Below are positions 1-6,009 of a stretch of DNA of 9,488 nt, one piece after another; position 1 is the stretch's first letter, and each line of letters opens with the position of its first letter. A program made the position numbers and the translations under genes. The stretch covers positions 1 through 9,488 of the forward strand of contig NZ_DDOV01000124.1 of the NCBI RefSeq assembly GCF_002341865.1, read 5' to 3'. This DNA comes from Clostridium sp. UBA2485. GTDB lineage: Bacteria; Bacillota; Clostridia; Clostridiales; Clostridiaceae. The notes beneath the pieces were generated by a model. That model did no database searches, was not told the origin of the DNA, and saw nothing but the letters and a program-made list of their open reading frames with translations.

Positions 1-325
1 ATTTAAATCGAATCATATTATTGATATTGGATATACGGTTAATATTTGAAAACATTAACTTGGCATCAATATTTAAAAATATATTGTTATACAAATTACA
101 TTCATATAATCATAATGTTATAATCTATATAGATTAGATATGTGAATAAAAATTGGTGAACAATGTTCACCCCTACGGTATCATTAATTTATATAATGGA
201 TCAATGTATTTTCATTGTATGCCAAGGCAAAAGAAATCTTTTAGTAAGAGTTTTTGACGAGAAGCATTTTTTCAAGATAAACCTATTATTCATATAATTT
301 CTATTGAAAGGAAGTAAAGAAAGCT
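1..325. other. Intergenic region upstream of the pentapeptide-repeat gene
   Basis: No convincing gene was seen. A 14-bp perfect palindrome (AATCTATATAGATT) lies at 122-135 and a palindromic repeat at 155-176. Two TATAAT hexamers occur, at 192-197 and 293-298. The second lies about 27 bases before the start codon and overlaps the likely leader, with only a weak -35 (TTTCAA at 270-275). A TTGACG at 254-259 has no good -10 at 17 bases. A promoter for the pentapeptide gene is therefore likely here but cannot be placed firmly. Confidence 0.5.
155..176 (-). repeat. Short palindromic repeat, GTAGGGG...TGTTC type (copy 1)
   Basis: The plus strand reads GGTGAACA-A-TGTTCACC (155-171), a perfect 8-bp inverted repeat, followed by CCTAC. 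Read on the minus strand this is GTAGGGGTGAACATTGTTCA, which matches the plus-strand copy at 6599-6616 (GTAGGGGCGAACAGTGTTCA) with two differences. A diverged partial copy lies at 1208-1221. Seen: the sequence match and palindrome. Inferred: a dispersed intergenic repeat. Its function is unknown. Confidence 0.65.
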
Positions 326-979
326 ATGAGTATCATCAATCCACAAATTCCAGCAGATCTGATAAAGGTAGACGATTTTTCATCATATGCACAGCGATAT
401 TTATATGAGGAAAAACCAATCATTCAGATAAAGATTTACGAAGAACATATTGAACATATTGATTTTTCTAAAAGCGAAATCAATAAAAGTATTTTCGAAA
501 ACTGTACCTTCCTTGATTGCAGTTTTGAAGGGGCAAGCTTTGTTGATGTCGTATTCAAAAGCTGTAACCTATCAAACAGTAATTTTACAGACGCATATTT
601 TGAAAGGTGTCAATTTGTTGCCTGTAAATGTGTAGGGGTGAATATGAGCGACACTATTTTCAAGCACACATTTATACAAGGATTAAATTTTCAGTATTCC
701 TATTTCGATAAAACTAAAATGACAGACATTGCTTTTGAGGACACGGATTTCACCGAGGTATCTATAACTGAAGCCAAATTGAAAAGGTTTGAAGCAAAAA
801 ATTCGAGCTTTATTAAAAACAACTTCTTCAAGACAATGTTGGCAGGTATTGATTTTACAAAAAATGAGCTTATTGCTCCAACGGTATCTGCTCCCCCAAG
901 TGAACTCAAAGGAGCTAAAATCAGCATGGTTCAGGCGTCTGACTTAATTGGTCTTTGGGGAATCATTGTTGAGCAATAA
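326..979 (+). CDS. Pentapeptide-repeat protein, Qnr/MfpA-like
   Basis: A 217-residue protein made almost entirely of pentapeptide repeats. A Phe/Leu/Met/Ile sits at every fifth position from about residue 42 to 182 (for example F62, F67, F72, F77, L82, F87, F92, F97), with few breaks. This predicts a right-handed quadrilateral beta-helix. The C-terminus (LKGAKIS...QASDLIGLWGIIVEQ) resembles the dimerising tail of Qnr-type proteins, and the length is close to theirs (about 214-218). Family knowledge: Qnr and MfpA mimic DNA and bind gyrase/topoisomerase IV, giving fluoroquinolone protection. Many other pentapeptide proteins have no known role, so the drug link is inference. The start is ATG with an AGGAAG site about 11 bases upstream. 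No signal peptide or membrane segment, so cytoplasmic. It is a single-gene unit; a hairpin covers its stop codon. Confidence 0.88.
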   Translation: MSIINPQIPADLIKVDDFSSYAQRYLYEEKPIIQIKIYEEHIEHIDFSKSEINKSIFENCTFLDCSFEGASFVDVVFKSCNLSNSNFTDAYFERCQFVACKCVGVNMSDTIFKHTFIQGLNFQYSYFDKTKMTDIAFEDTDFTEVSITEAKLKRFEAKNSSFIKNNFFKTMLAGIDFTKNELIAPTVSAPPSELKGAKISMVQASDLIGLWGIIVEQ

Positions 980-982
980 TGA
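963..982 (+). other. Hairpin across the stop codon of the pentapeptide gene
   Basis: TCATTGTT (963-970) pairs with AATAATGA (975-982) around a GAGC tetraloop, with one G-U pair. The stop codon TAA at 977-979 lies in the 3' arm. There is no immediate T run, although TTTTTATT follows at 991-998. It could aid mRNA stability or termination; 8 A+T-rich pairs could also be chance. Confidence 0.4.
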
Positions 983-1071
983 GATATAATTTTTATTGTG
1001 AAACTATACAGCATATGAGCAAACCCTTTAATCCATCTAATTGAATGTACTAAATAAAATTTGCTTTATAT

Positions 1072-1125
1072 AGAAGCAGGGTAGATTTGCTTTCATTGAC
1101 TCAGCTATTCTGCTTTTCCTTTCAC
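1072..1125 (+). terminator. Possible terminator hairpin downstream of the pentapeptide gene
   Basis: AAGCAGGGTAG (1074-1084) pairs fully with CTATTCTGCTT (1105-1115), with two G-U pairs. Two further outer pairs extend it to 1072/1117. The loop is 20 bases and a pyrimidine-rich tail (TTTTCCTTTC) follows. The stem is convincing, but the large loop and interrupted T run make termination only plausible. It could also be part of a small RNA. Confidence 0.4.
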
Positions 1126-1207
1126 CGTCTTTATGTAAGTATATGTCATATAATTTTGGTCACTTAATTTGATGATACCAGATATGAGAAGAAAAACTAG
1201 CCAATGA

Positions 1208-1221
1208 TGTTCGTTCCTACA
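1208..1221 (-). repeat. Diverged partial copy of the GTAGGGG/TGTTC repeat
   Basis: TGTTCGTTCCTACA matches the conserved half of the repeat (minus strand TGTAGGAACGAACA against TGTAGGGGCGAACA at 6596-6609) with two changes, GG to AA. The palindromic partner half is not preserved. It is short enough that chance cannot be excluded, but it is intergenic like the other two copies. Confidence 0.4.
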
Positions 1222-1395
1222 ATATTTTAAAGGATAAAACATATAGAGTTTCATATAATGGCAGAAATTAATTAAAGAATATTATATTGTACACAAAAAT
1301 AATATAATAATATACCAAATATATTACAATATTACTGAAACTTAAATTTGTTGATAAGAATAAACGAAAACAATGTTTCTATATGAGGGGGAAAT

Positions 1396-2103
1396 ATGGT
1401 AAATACAGAATTGACAGTAAAACAAAAGAAAGCGGATATGGATCTATATATAATTATTATTGTAACAGTTATAGTTCTAGGAAGTTTTATGATATTTGGA
1501 AATCAAATTATGAGCTTTGCAGAAAACAAAAGTATCAATATTATATTACGTACAATGGTTATAGCATTTATTCAATTTGGCATTGCAGGCCTTGGGATAA
1601 CAATAGTTTCTATTTTGAGGAAGGAAAGTTTTTTGAGATATGGGCTGAAGAGGAAAGGGGCATTAAAGTCAATCATTCTTTCTACATTTGTGTTCATACC
1701 AAATATTATATTTGGATTTGTAACGGGGCAAGCAACTAGGTATTTACCATTTCAAGGTGTGAATATGACAAAAGAGGTATTAGCAAGTTCATTTCCTGTA
1801 AATATAATTGGTATGATATTAATTTCGATTGCGTGGGGATTTTTTGAAGGATTTAATTATGTAGTGATCAGCGAAAAGATTAATATTAGGTATCCAAGTG
1901 AAAAAAAGTGGCTGAATTGGGGTGCAATTATTTGTGCTATAATGTGCCTTTTAATTCATGGAATGATAGGTGTTACAGCAGAAAATATAATTGAAGGACT
2001 TACAGTGTTTATTATTATATATGGCATGCTTATGATAAAGGAACTTACCGATAACGCATGGGGCTGTGTGTTTATTTTCATATTCTTATGGAATGCATTT
2101 TGA
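1396..2103 (+). CDS. Multi-pass membrane protein, degenerate CPBP (Abi)-like
   Basis: A 235-residue integral membrane protein with about seven hydrophobic segments, near residues 17-36, 50-74, 92-110, 133-150, 176-192, 200-214 and 222-234. The layout and the motif near residue 150 (WGFFEGFNY) recall the CPBP/Abi intramembrane protease family, whose active site is EExxxR, FxxxH and HxxxN. Here only one acidic residue (E151) remains where two are expected, and the Arg position is Tyr. H188 could be the second-motif His. N233 could be the last-motif Asn, but its His partner would be Phe. If homologous, it is probably catalytically altered or inactive. The start is ATG with a strong AGGGGGA site 4-5 bases upstream. 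Family members act in bacteriocin self-immunity and prenyl-protein processing; no role is assigned here. The coding call is firm and the family call tentative. Confidence 0.65.
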   Translation: MVNTELTVKQKKADMDLYIIIIVTVIVLGSFMIFGNQIMSFAENKSINIILRTMVIAFIQFGIAGLGITIVSILRKESFLRYGLKRKGALKSIILSTFVFIPNIIFGFVTGQATRYLPFQGVNMTKEVLASSFPVNIIGMILISIAWGFFEGFNYVVISEKINIRYPSEKKWLNWGAIICAIMCLLIHGMIGVTAENIIEGLTVFIIIYGMLMIKELTDNAWGCVFIFIFLWNAF

Positions 2104-2161
2104 TATACAATATAATATTTCAATCTTATATTTAGTAGACTTTCATCTTATTAAATATCAT

Positions 2162-2235
2162 GATTATTAAAAGAATAATCTCTTAAAATACCGTATTATT
2201 CAAAAATGAATTTTACGGTGTTTTTATGTTATAAT
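2162..2235 (+). terminator. Tandem hairpin terminator of the dispersed ACCGTA/TACGGT family (copy 1)
   Basis: Two stem-loops follow the membrane-protein gene. GATTATT (2162-2168) pairs with AATAATC (2174-2180) around 5 bases. AAAATACCGTA (2185-2195) pairs with TACGGTGTTTT (2214-2224), one G-U pair, running into TTTTT. The second has the form of an intrinsic terminator. Its sequence is shared with 6491-6530 and 8246-8286, including the CCGTATTATTCAAAAA left arm, and it is followed by TGTTATAATTT. Inferred roles are terminator and member of a repeat family. Confidence 0.65.
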
Positions 2236-2283
2236 TTGAAATTTTTTCAACCTAACTATTAAAATTAGAACTATGAACAATAT

Positions 2284-2305
2284 CCTTTGAAAATTAAACA
2301 ATGAG
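2284..2305 (+). repeat. CTTTGAAAATTRAAYAAT motif (copy 1)
   Basis: CCTTTGAAAATTAAACAATG closely matches TCTTTGAAAATTGAATAATA at 9430-9449, and more loosely TTTTGAAACTAAATAATACA at 6633-6652. All three are intergenic and lie near the ACCGTA/TACGGT hairpins. It resembles sequence often seen in clostridial rRNA spacers, from memory only. Function unknown. Confidence 0.4.
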
Positions 2306-2484
2306 GCATTAAAAAGGCTATATTACATTATTATGAAATAATTGATATATTTGGTGGTGCATGATATGATTTTAGAAATATAACATACAATTGTTTAATA
2401 ATATGAAGTAATGATAAATGATATTAACTTAAGTTATTACGGTAAGGCGTTTAATAAATAGAGTTTTGAAAGGAAGTGGCTTAT

Positions 2485-2541
2485 ATGGTGAATAAAAATA
2501 GTTATAAATTTAAAGGTGTTAGGGGGAAACACGTAAAATAG
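2485..2541 (+). CDS. 18-codon leader peptide upstream of the GNAT gene
   Basis: ATG to TAG encodes MVNKNSYKFKGVRGKHVK. A good ribosome site, AAAGGAAG (2469-2476), lies about 8 bases upstream. The stop codon abuts TCCTCC (2542-2547), the sequence that can pair with the ribosome binding site of the GNAT gene. The basic, short peptide resembles no family known to me. Its position is that expected of a translation-attenuation leader (family knowledge: erm and cat leaders). It could instead be the remnant of a decayed gene. Translation is inferred only from the start site and spacing. Confidence 0.5.
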   Translation: MVNKNSYKFKGVRGKHVK

Positions 2542-2567
2542 TCCTCCAATAAATTTTAGGAGGAAGT
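2522..2567 (+). promoter_or_regulatory. Candidate translation attenuator covering the GNAT ribosome binding site
   Basis: TCCTCC (2542-2547) is exactly complementary to GGAGGA (2559-2564), the Shine-Dalgarno of the GNAT gene, with an 11-base A/T loop. The same TCCTCC can pair with GGGGGA (2522-2527) inside the leader ORF, with one G-U. Two exclusive structures are thus possible: 2522-2547, which leaves the ribosome site free, or 2542-2564, which hides it. A ribosome ending at the leader stop (2539-2541) would cover TCCTCC. One stalled over 2522-2527 would favour the hidden form. The complementarity is seen; regulation is inferred. Confidence 0.5.
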
Positions 2568-2569
2568 AG

Positions 2570-3094
2570 ATGAATCCAGAGTTGAGTTTATATCAGGTTA
2601 AATTGAAGGAAGAAGTTGATTTTTTTTGGGGAAAAAGAGATCAATATATGAAGGAAGATATAATTCCAAATTGCACATTAGGAAATCCGCTGAATGAAGA
2701 GACTAAAAAATGGTTTTTCTCAAAGGAATACAAAGATCATATAATGAATCTTTTCAGTAGAAATCAGGATCAATTGAATATCCTATTTTTTAGAAAAAGT
2801 AATAAATATGTTGGATTTTGTATTTATGTAACTTATATTTCCGAGGACGGAAAGTGTTTCATAGTTGATTACTGTATAGATTCCAATTATAGAAGCCAAG
2901 GCCTTGGTAAGCAGTTTTTTTATCTTTTAAAAGATCAGGTCATTGGAGAGGGAGCTAAATATTTCGCACTTAATTTATCCAACGAGAATAACCGAAGATT
3001 TTGGAAATCTCTAGGGTTTGAAAAAGCATATACTGATGAATATGGAGAAGATGTTTATCTTAACAGAATAAATATGGATTTTATGGAAAATTGA
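2570..3094 (+). CDS. GNAT-family N-acetyltransferase
   Basis: A 174-residue GNAT-fold protein. The acetyl-CoA-binding motif A is visible as R108-S-Q-G-L-G113 (the R/Q-x-x-G-x-G/A pattern), after strands ILFFRKSNKYVGFCIYVTY (about 71-89) and the FIVDYCIDSNY segment. Motif B is N138-E-N-N-R-R-F-W-K-S-L-G-F150, typical of the C-terminal GNAT helix and strand. The family transfers acetyl from acetyl-CoA to an amine on antibiotics, proteins, polyamines or small molecules. The substrate here cannot be told, and the N-terminal 60 residues are not diagnostic. Cytoplasmic. The start is ATG with a near-perfect AGGAGGA site six bases upstream, which is also the 3' arm of a hairpin that may control expression. 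The gene stands alone; 112 bases separate it from the broken nucleotidyltransferase gene. Confidence 0.88.
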   Translation: MNPELSLYQVKLKEEVDFFWGKRDQYMKEDIIPNCTLGNPLNEETKKWFFSKEYKDHIMNLFSRNQDQLNILFFRKSNKYVGFCIYVTYISEDGKCFIVDYCIDSNYRSQGLGKQFFYLLKDQVIGEGAKYFALNLSNENNRRFWKSLGFEKAYTDEYGEDVYLNRINMDFMEN

Positions 3095-3109
3095 ATAACT
3101 ATTCAGAAA

Positions 3110-3153
3110 CTCAATAGGCTTAAAATTCTTATTAGATGAAATTGACTATTGAG
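3110..3153 (+). other. Inverted repeat after the GNAT gene
   Basis: CTCAATAG (3110-3117) and CTATTGAG (3146-3153) are perfectly complementary across 28 bases. A smaller GAAT/ATTC hairpin (3093-3104) covers the GNAT stop codon. No T run follows, so this is not a typical terminator. The 3' arm overlaps TTGACT (3142-3147), which with TAATTT (3165-3170, spacing 17) is a possible weak promoter for the broken nucleotidyltransferase gene. Confidence 0.35.
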
Positions 3154-3206
3154 ATAAAGCTAACTAATTTATCAGTTAACAATATAATAGGAGAAAAAAT
3201 GGTGTT

Positions 3207-4182
3207 ATGATACTAAATAAAGTTTTAGAAAACATACAGCTATTACAATATGAATTACAAAAAATAAGTTCATCAATACAGAATGAAATTGCTAGTGTAA
3301 TTATTGATGGAAGTGTCGTAAGAGGCGACTTTATTGAGGATTCCAGTGATATTGATTAGGCATCTTCAAGAAAATAACTAGTCAGTATGCTTGCCTATTT
3401 TTCATCCTACTTCCTCGATAGAACTTCATGATAGCCCAACTATCATGAAAACCTATCTCCTTGTATGATATAAAATATACTTCGCATCTTTGACTTGTTA
3501 TTTTCTTTCAGATGCCATCGTTATTACAACCACTCGTAAAAATGTAGATTTACAAGTTAAAAAGCATGTAGAAGAAGTGATAAAAAATATTCAAAGTAAA
3601 TTGCCTAAAAGAGAATATCCAAGAAAACCACTAGTTTATGATATTCAATGGCAAGACATTAATACTGTAAAAGAATGTGGACAAAGAGAATTAAACGAAT
3701 GGAGTGTAAGCAATATTCCAAAGGGATATCCAAAGTTGTGGTTATATGTTTTTGATAGCATTAAGCATCATGTTGTAATATATGGGGAAGACATAACACA
3801 ATTCTATACTAAAATTAAACCTCAGTATTTTCTTACTATTCGTGTGGAAAGAATACAAAAATCTATTATGAATTTAGGAGACAGAATTTCTGATTATGAT
3901 ATGAAAAATGCTACTATAACTCAAATAAAAAATGCTTGGGAAACAATTAGATGTATATGTATTAGTAAAGGATTGTTAAGCATAAAGAAGAATGATATTT
4001 TTCTTTTTTGTGAGACGCTCTTTTCAAATAAATCAGAGTTAGAAGTAATTGAAGATTTATATAATTTTTATTTAAATAAAGAAAATACAAAACTTTTAGA
4101 AGGGAATTTTAGAAAGAAATTATGTGATTTTTCTCTTAACATTATTCAAAGATATTATTTAGAAGTCCAGCAATTATATTAA
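3207..4182 (+). pseudogene. Nucleotidyltransferase gene, disrupted by a 158-bp inserted element
   Basis: The 5' part (ATG 3207, AGGAG site at 3189-3193) reads 50 codons to TAG at 3357-3359 and ends in GSVVRGDFIEDSSDID, the start of the polymerase-beta-type nucleotidyltransferase motif (G-S-x-x-x-G then D-x-D). The 3' part resumes at 3517 with IVITTTRKNVDLQV and runs to TAA at 4180-4182. It has a YGEDI motif and a helical C-terminal region like those of aminoglycoside nucleotidyltransferases. Removing 3357-3516 joins DID to IVITT in frame, giving about 271 residues. The intact protein would have moved a nucleotide from NTP to a small molecule, perhaps an aminoglycoside (ANT-like); the substrate is unproven. 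The remaining downstream ORF could only start at a TTG inside the insert without a ribosome site, so it is probably dead. The well-kept frame downstream suggests recent loss. Confidence 0.82.
3359..3516. mobile_element. MITE-like element with 25-bp terminal inverted repeats
   Basis: The left end (3359-3383) starts GGCATCTTCAAGAAAATAAC. The reverse complement of the right end (3492-3516) starts GGCATCTGAAAGAAAATAAC. The ends agree at 22 of 25 positions. At 158 bp it has no room for a transposase, so it would be mobilised in trans. A perfect 10-bp hairpin sits inside: TTCATGATAG (3425-3434) with CTATCATGAA (3440-3449), loop CCCAA. The host reading frame needs 160 bases removed, which fits a 2-bp target duplication, but the flanking bases are TA on the left and AT on the right. 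The duplication is therefore unclear or has mutated, and the parent IS family cannot be named. Confidence 0.75.
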
Positions 4183-4234
4183 TTAGTTAAGTTAAAATAA
4201 TAAGATTTTATGAACCAATTGGAGGTGTAAGTAA

Positions 4235-4792
4235 GTGGAGCATCCATTTGATTGTATAAGTAAATTTATATTTGTTGAGGCTGATGTTGGAAAATCAGAT
4301 GTAATTTTGATTCCAGGAGCCAGTCAATCTCAGCTTATGGAGAAAGCAGCAGAACTTTATAATAGAGGATTTGCCCAATACATATTACCAAGTGGAGGAG
4401 CTAATTACAAATTACCAAATTATGAGTCAGAATGGGATTATTTAAAAACAATAGGCATTCAATTAGGAGTTCCTGAAAAGGCAATTTTAAAAGAAGATAA
4501 AGCGCAAAATACATTTGAAAATGCTCAATTTTCATGGGAATTATTACAGAAATTAAGTATACAAATAAAGAATGTTATTTTAGTGTGCAAAGCCTATCAT
4601 TCAAGGAGAGCGCTGCTAACTTATCAATCAGTTTTCCCATTAAATATTAATTTTTATATAGCACCGGTAATAGATAAGAGAGGAATTTCAAAGGAGAATT
4701 GGTTTTTAAATGAAGACAGTATTAGCATTGTCATGAATGAAGTGGTGAAAATAGGAAGTTATTTTGAAGACAAAATATCAAAGTGGATTTAA
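4235..4792 (+). CDS. YdcF/ElyC-like (DUF218) protein
   Basis: A 185-residue protein with the DUF218 fold signature. It has a Rossmann-like strand DVILIPGAS (22-30), a glycine-containing SGG turn (53-55) after QYILP, the conserved N92-T-F-E-N-A97 motif, and a strand then Y121-H-S-R-R-A126 (VILVCKAYHSRRA). Acidic residues between residues 65 and 90 match the family. E. coli relatives are YdcF, which binds S-adenosylmethionine, and the envelope proteins ElyC and SanA. Here there is no N-terminal membrane anchor, so it resembles the soluble YdcF type. The reaction is unknown. The start is GTG, chosen because a consensus GGAGGTG (4221-4227) lies seven bases upstream and no ATG fits. It begins 52 bases after the broken nucleotidyltransferase gene, so they may once have been co-transcribed. 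Two hairpins follow. Confidence 0.85.
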   Translation: MEHPFDCISKFIFVEADVGKSDVILIPGASQSQLMEKAAELYNRGFAQYILPSGGANYKLPNYESEWDYLKTIGIQLGVPEKAILKEDKAQNTFENAQFSWELLQKLSIQIKNVILVCKAYHSRRALLTYQSVFPLNINFYIAPVIDKRGISKENWFLNEDSISIVMNEVVKIGSYFEDKISKWI

Positions 4793-4814
4793 GTTAATTG
4801 GCACTTTGATATTT
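4773..4814 (+). other. 13-bp perfect inverted repeat across the ydcF-like stop codon
   Basis: AAATATCAAAGTG (4773-4785) and CACTTTGATATTT (4802-4814) are exact complements with a 16-base loop. The stop codon (4790-4792) is in the loop, so the 5' arm is coding. No T run follows. A true terminator comes 34 bases later, so this is more likely an mRNA 3'-end stabilising structure or part of a tandem terminator. Confidence 0.6.
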
Positions 4815-4847
4815 AAAATGGTAACTATAAAAATTAAAGAATTATTT

Positions 4848-4890
4848 AAAACATCGTAAAATTTAATTTTATATTTTACGATGTTTTTAT
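4848..4890. terminator. Bidirectional intrinsic terminator between convergent genes
   Basis: AAAACATCGTAAAAT (4848-4862) and ATTTTACGATGTTTT (4873-4887) form a perfect 15-bp stem with a 10-base loop. T runs follow on the plus strand (TTTTTATTT), and a shorter one on the minus strand. It lies between the plus-strand ydcF-like gene and the minus-strand kinase gene, so it can serve both. Its ATTTTACGATGTTTTTATTT arm resembles the ATTTTACGGT(A/G)TTTTTAT arm of the repeats at 2211-2227 and 6516-6532. Confidence 0.85.
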
Positions 4891-4911
4891 TTCATAATTA
4901 AAAAAGACGTA

Positions 4912-5880
4912 CTATTTTTTCATTATATTATGTAATGTATCAATAGAAGTGCTAATAAATTCTCTTTCATTAAAATTGTTATTTATATCATTATTGCTTA
5001 TTTTTAACATACACAAGACATCCTTATATTTCCTTATAATTAAAGTTTCAGCATATAACTCAATCAATTCTTTTTCTGTTTTGGATAAATTATTTTTAGA
5101 AGCATATCCATATAATATTGCTTCATATGTATTTTTATTATAGCAAAGCTTTATAACAGCCAAATCATGTATTCTCCAGCCATATCCACAGTGGTCAAAA
5201 TCAAATATTGTTATATTATTGTTATCATCTAAATGTATATTAGATGGGTTTAAGTCACCATGGATAATACCATATGCGTCACTGTTAATAGGTAATTGTT
5301 GTAATTGACTATATAAATAATTTGCATAAGGCATAAAAAAATTAAGATTACCTAGATTATGTTTATTACAATGCTGTTGTAATATTTCCAGTGGTTCATT
5401 TATAAGATAATTAAGGTCTATTTTATATCTATCATGCTCACTTTTAAATTCATTCGATACTCTATGCAAATCTGCAACATTTTCTCCAAAGCCTATCGCT
5501 AAACTCCTCTCCAATGAGGGATTGATCTGAAAGCCTCCTGCAAATGAAAACAGTGTTATAAACCTTGTTTCGTTATTGTATAAAAATTTAGTTAAAAACA
5601 CTCCATCTTTATTTCTAATCGGATAAGATACAGGTATATTTTTTGAAGCAAGAAAGGAAAGTAACTCTAACTCAAAATTGAAATCATTTATATGGTTAAT
5701 GTAATACTTATTGTCTAAGTACACTCTTAAAATATATTTGCTATTTTTAGTCTGTATTAAATAATGGTCATTAAAACTTCTGCGAATAAACTTACAATCA
5801 AATGGTTCAGAAATATTATATGAATTTGAGATTATATCTTTTAATTTATCTTTATTAATAATTGGATTTATAGCTATCAT
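4912..5880 (-). CDS. APH-fold phosphotransferase (aminoglycoside phosphotransferase/choline kinase superfamily)
   Basis: A 322-residue cytoplasmic kinase-fold protein. The catalytic loop is H207-G-D-L-N-P-S-N214 (Brenner motif, D209 the likely base). The metal-binding motif is D227-F-D229, followed by GYGWRIHDLAV with D239. The N-terminal lobe has strands YILRVY (49-54) with a possible lobe Lys/Arg role, and E70 in the helix. The family phosphorylates hydroxyls on aminoglycosides, macrolides, choline, homoserine, sugars or proteins. The length and the HCGYGWRIHDLAV segment are closer to generic clostridial phosphotransferases than to known drug kinases, so the substrate is open. The start is ATG at 5880 with GAGGG (5888-5892) eight bases upstream. 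It is divergent from the DUF6483-like gene and convergent with the ydcF-like gene, has its own promoter and is monocistronic. Confidence 0.88.
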   Translation of the reverse strand: MIAINPIINKDKLKDIISNSYNISEPFDCKFIRRSFNDHYLIQTKNSKYILRVYLDNKYYINHINDFNFELELLSFLASKNIPVSYPIRNKDGVFLTKFLYNNETRFITLFSFAGGFQINPSLERSLAIGFGENVADLHRVSNEFKSEHDRYKIDLNYLINEPLEILQQHCNKHNLGNLNFFMPYANYLYSQLQQLPINSDAYGIIHGDLNPSNIHLDDNNNITIFDFDHCGYGWRIHDLAVIKLCYNKNTYEAILYGYASKNNLSKTEKELIELYAETLIIRKYKDVLCMLKISNNDINNNFNEREFISTSIDTLHNIMKK

Positions 5881-5908
5881 TATTTAACCCTCATTTTCTT
5901 TACCAATA

Positions 5909-5938
5909 TTTATACCATATAGGATAGTTGTATATCAA
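5909..5938 (-). promoter_or_regulatory. Promoter of the APH-fold kinase gene
   Basis: On the minus strand, TTGATA (5933-5938) and TATAAA (5909-5914) are 18 bases apart. The bases TGG just before TATAAA give an extended -10. The start codon is about 30 bases downstream of the -10, leaving room for the GAGGG ribosome site. Confidence 0.55.
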
Positions 5939-6009
5939 CTTACGTGAAGAGTATAGCATATTTTTCATTTTATTGTATCTCTGTAATAAATATAATTATG
6001 TAAATATGA

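Larger units (their letters stand above)
983..1395. other. 413-base gene-free stretch between pentapeptide and membrane-protein genes
   Basis: No substantial ORF was found. It holds a long hairpin at 1072-1117, a diverged copy of the GTAGGGG/TGTTC repeat at 1208-1221, and very A+T-rich DNA from about 1260 on. A possible promoter for the next gene is TTGTAC (1287-1292) with TATACC (1311-1316), spaced 18. The local composition makes such matches cheap, so this is weak. Confidence 0.4.
2104..2484. other. 381-base gene-free stretch before the GNAT leader
   Basis: It contains the tandem hairpins at 2162-2224, a TGTTATAAT extended -10-like sequence at 2228-2235, and a CTTTGAAAATTAAAC motif at 2285-2299 that recurs near 9430. 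The rest (about 2310-2470) is A+T-rich with no ORF of note. A promoter for the GNAT unit should lie here, but no clear -35/-10 pair was found. Confidence 0.4.

Noticed and set aside
3..137. Open frame at the left edge that might be the 3' end of an upstream gene
   Set aside because: The translation has no family feature, and the 44 codons read like A+T-rich noncoding DNA.
631..642. TGTAGGGGTGAA inside the pentapeptide gene, matching the GTAGGGG/TGTTC repeat
   Set aside because: It lacks the palindromic half and is in coding sequence at a normal pentapeptide position; probably chance.
450..927. Open frames at 450-635 (plus) and 700-927 (minus) inside the pentapeptide gene
   Set aside because: They lie within a gene with clear repeat periodicity, have no ribosome sites and show no family features.
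979..1044. 21-codon ORF whose ATG overlaps the pentapeptide stop (TAATG)
   Set aside because: The overlap is suggestive of coupling, but the peptide has no recognisable feature and falls in a hairpin; too short to support alone.
1383..1739. 118-codon plus-strand frame overlapping the membrane-protein gene
   Set aside because: Its Tyr/Ser/Trp-rich, low-sense translation is a shifted reading of the membrane protein, which has the better ribosome site and a coherent topology.
2284..2305. Start of an rRNA operon or spacer, from the CTTTGAAAATT similarity
   Set aside because: No rRNA or tRNA sequence follows this copy, or the copy at 9430 within the bases available.
3490..4182. Treating the downstream nucleotidyltransferase fragment as an intact gene from TTG 3490
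   Set aside because: The start lies inside the inserted element with no ribosome site, the first nine codons come from the element, and the catalytic N-terminal motif is on the other side.
4949..5143. 64-codon plus-strand frame opposite the kinase gene
   Set aside because: It is antisense to the 3' end of a conserved kinase gene and has no ribosome site or family match.
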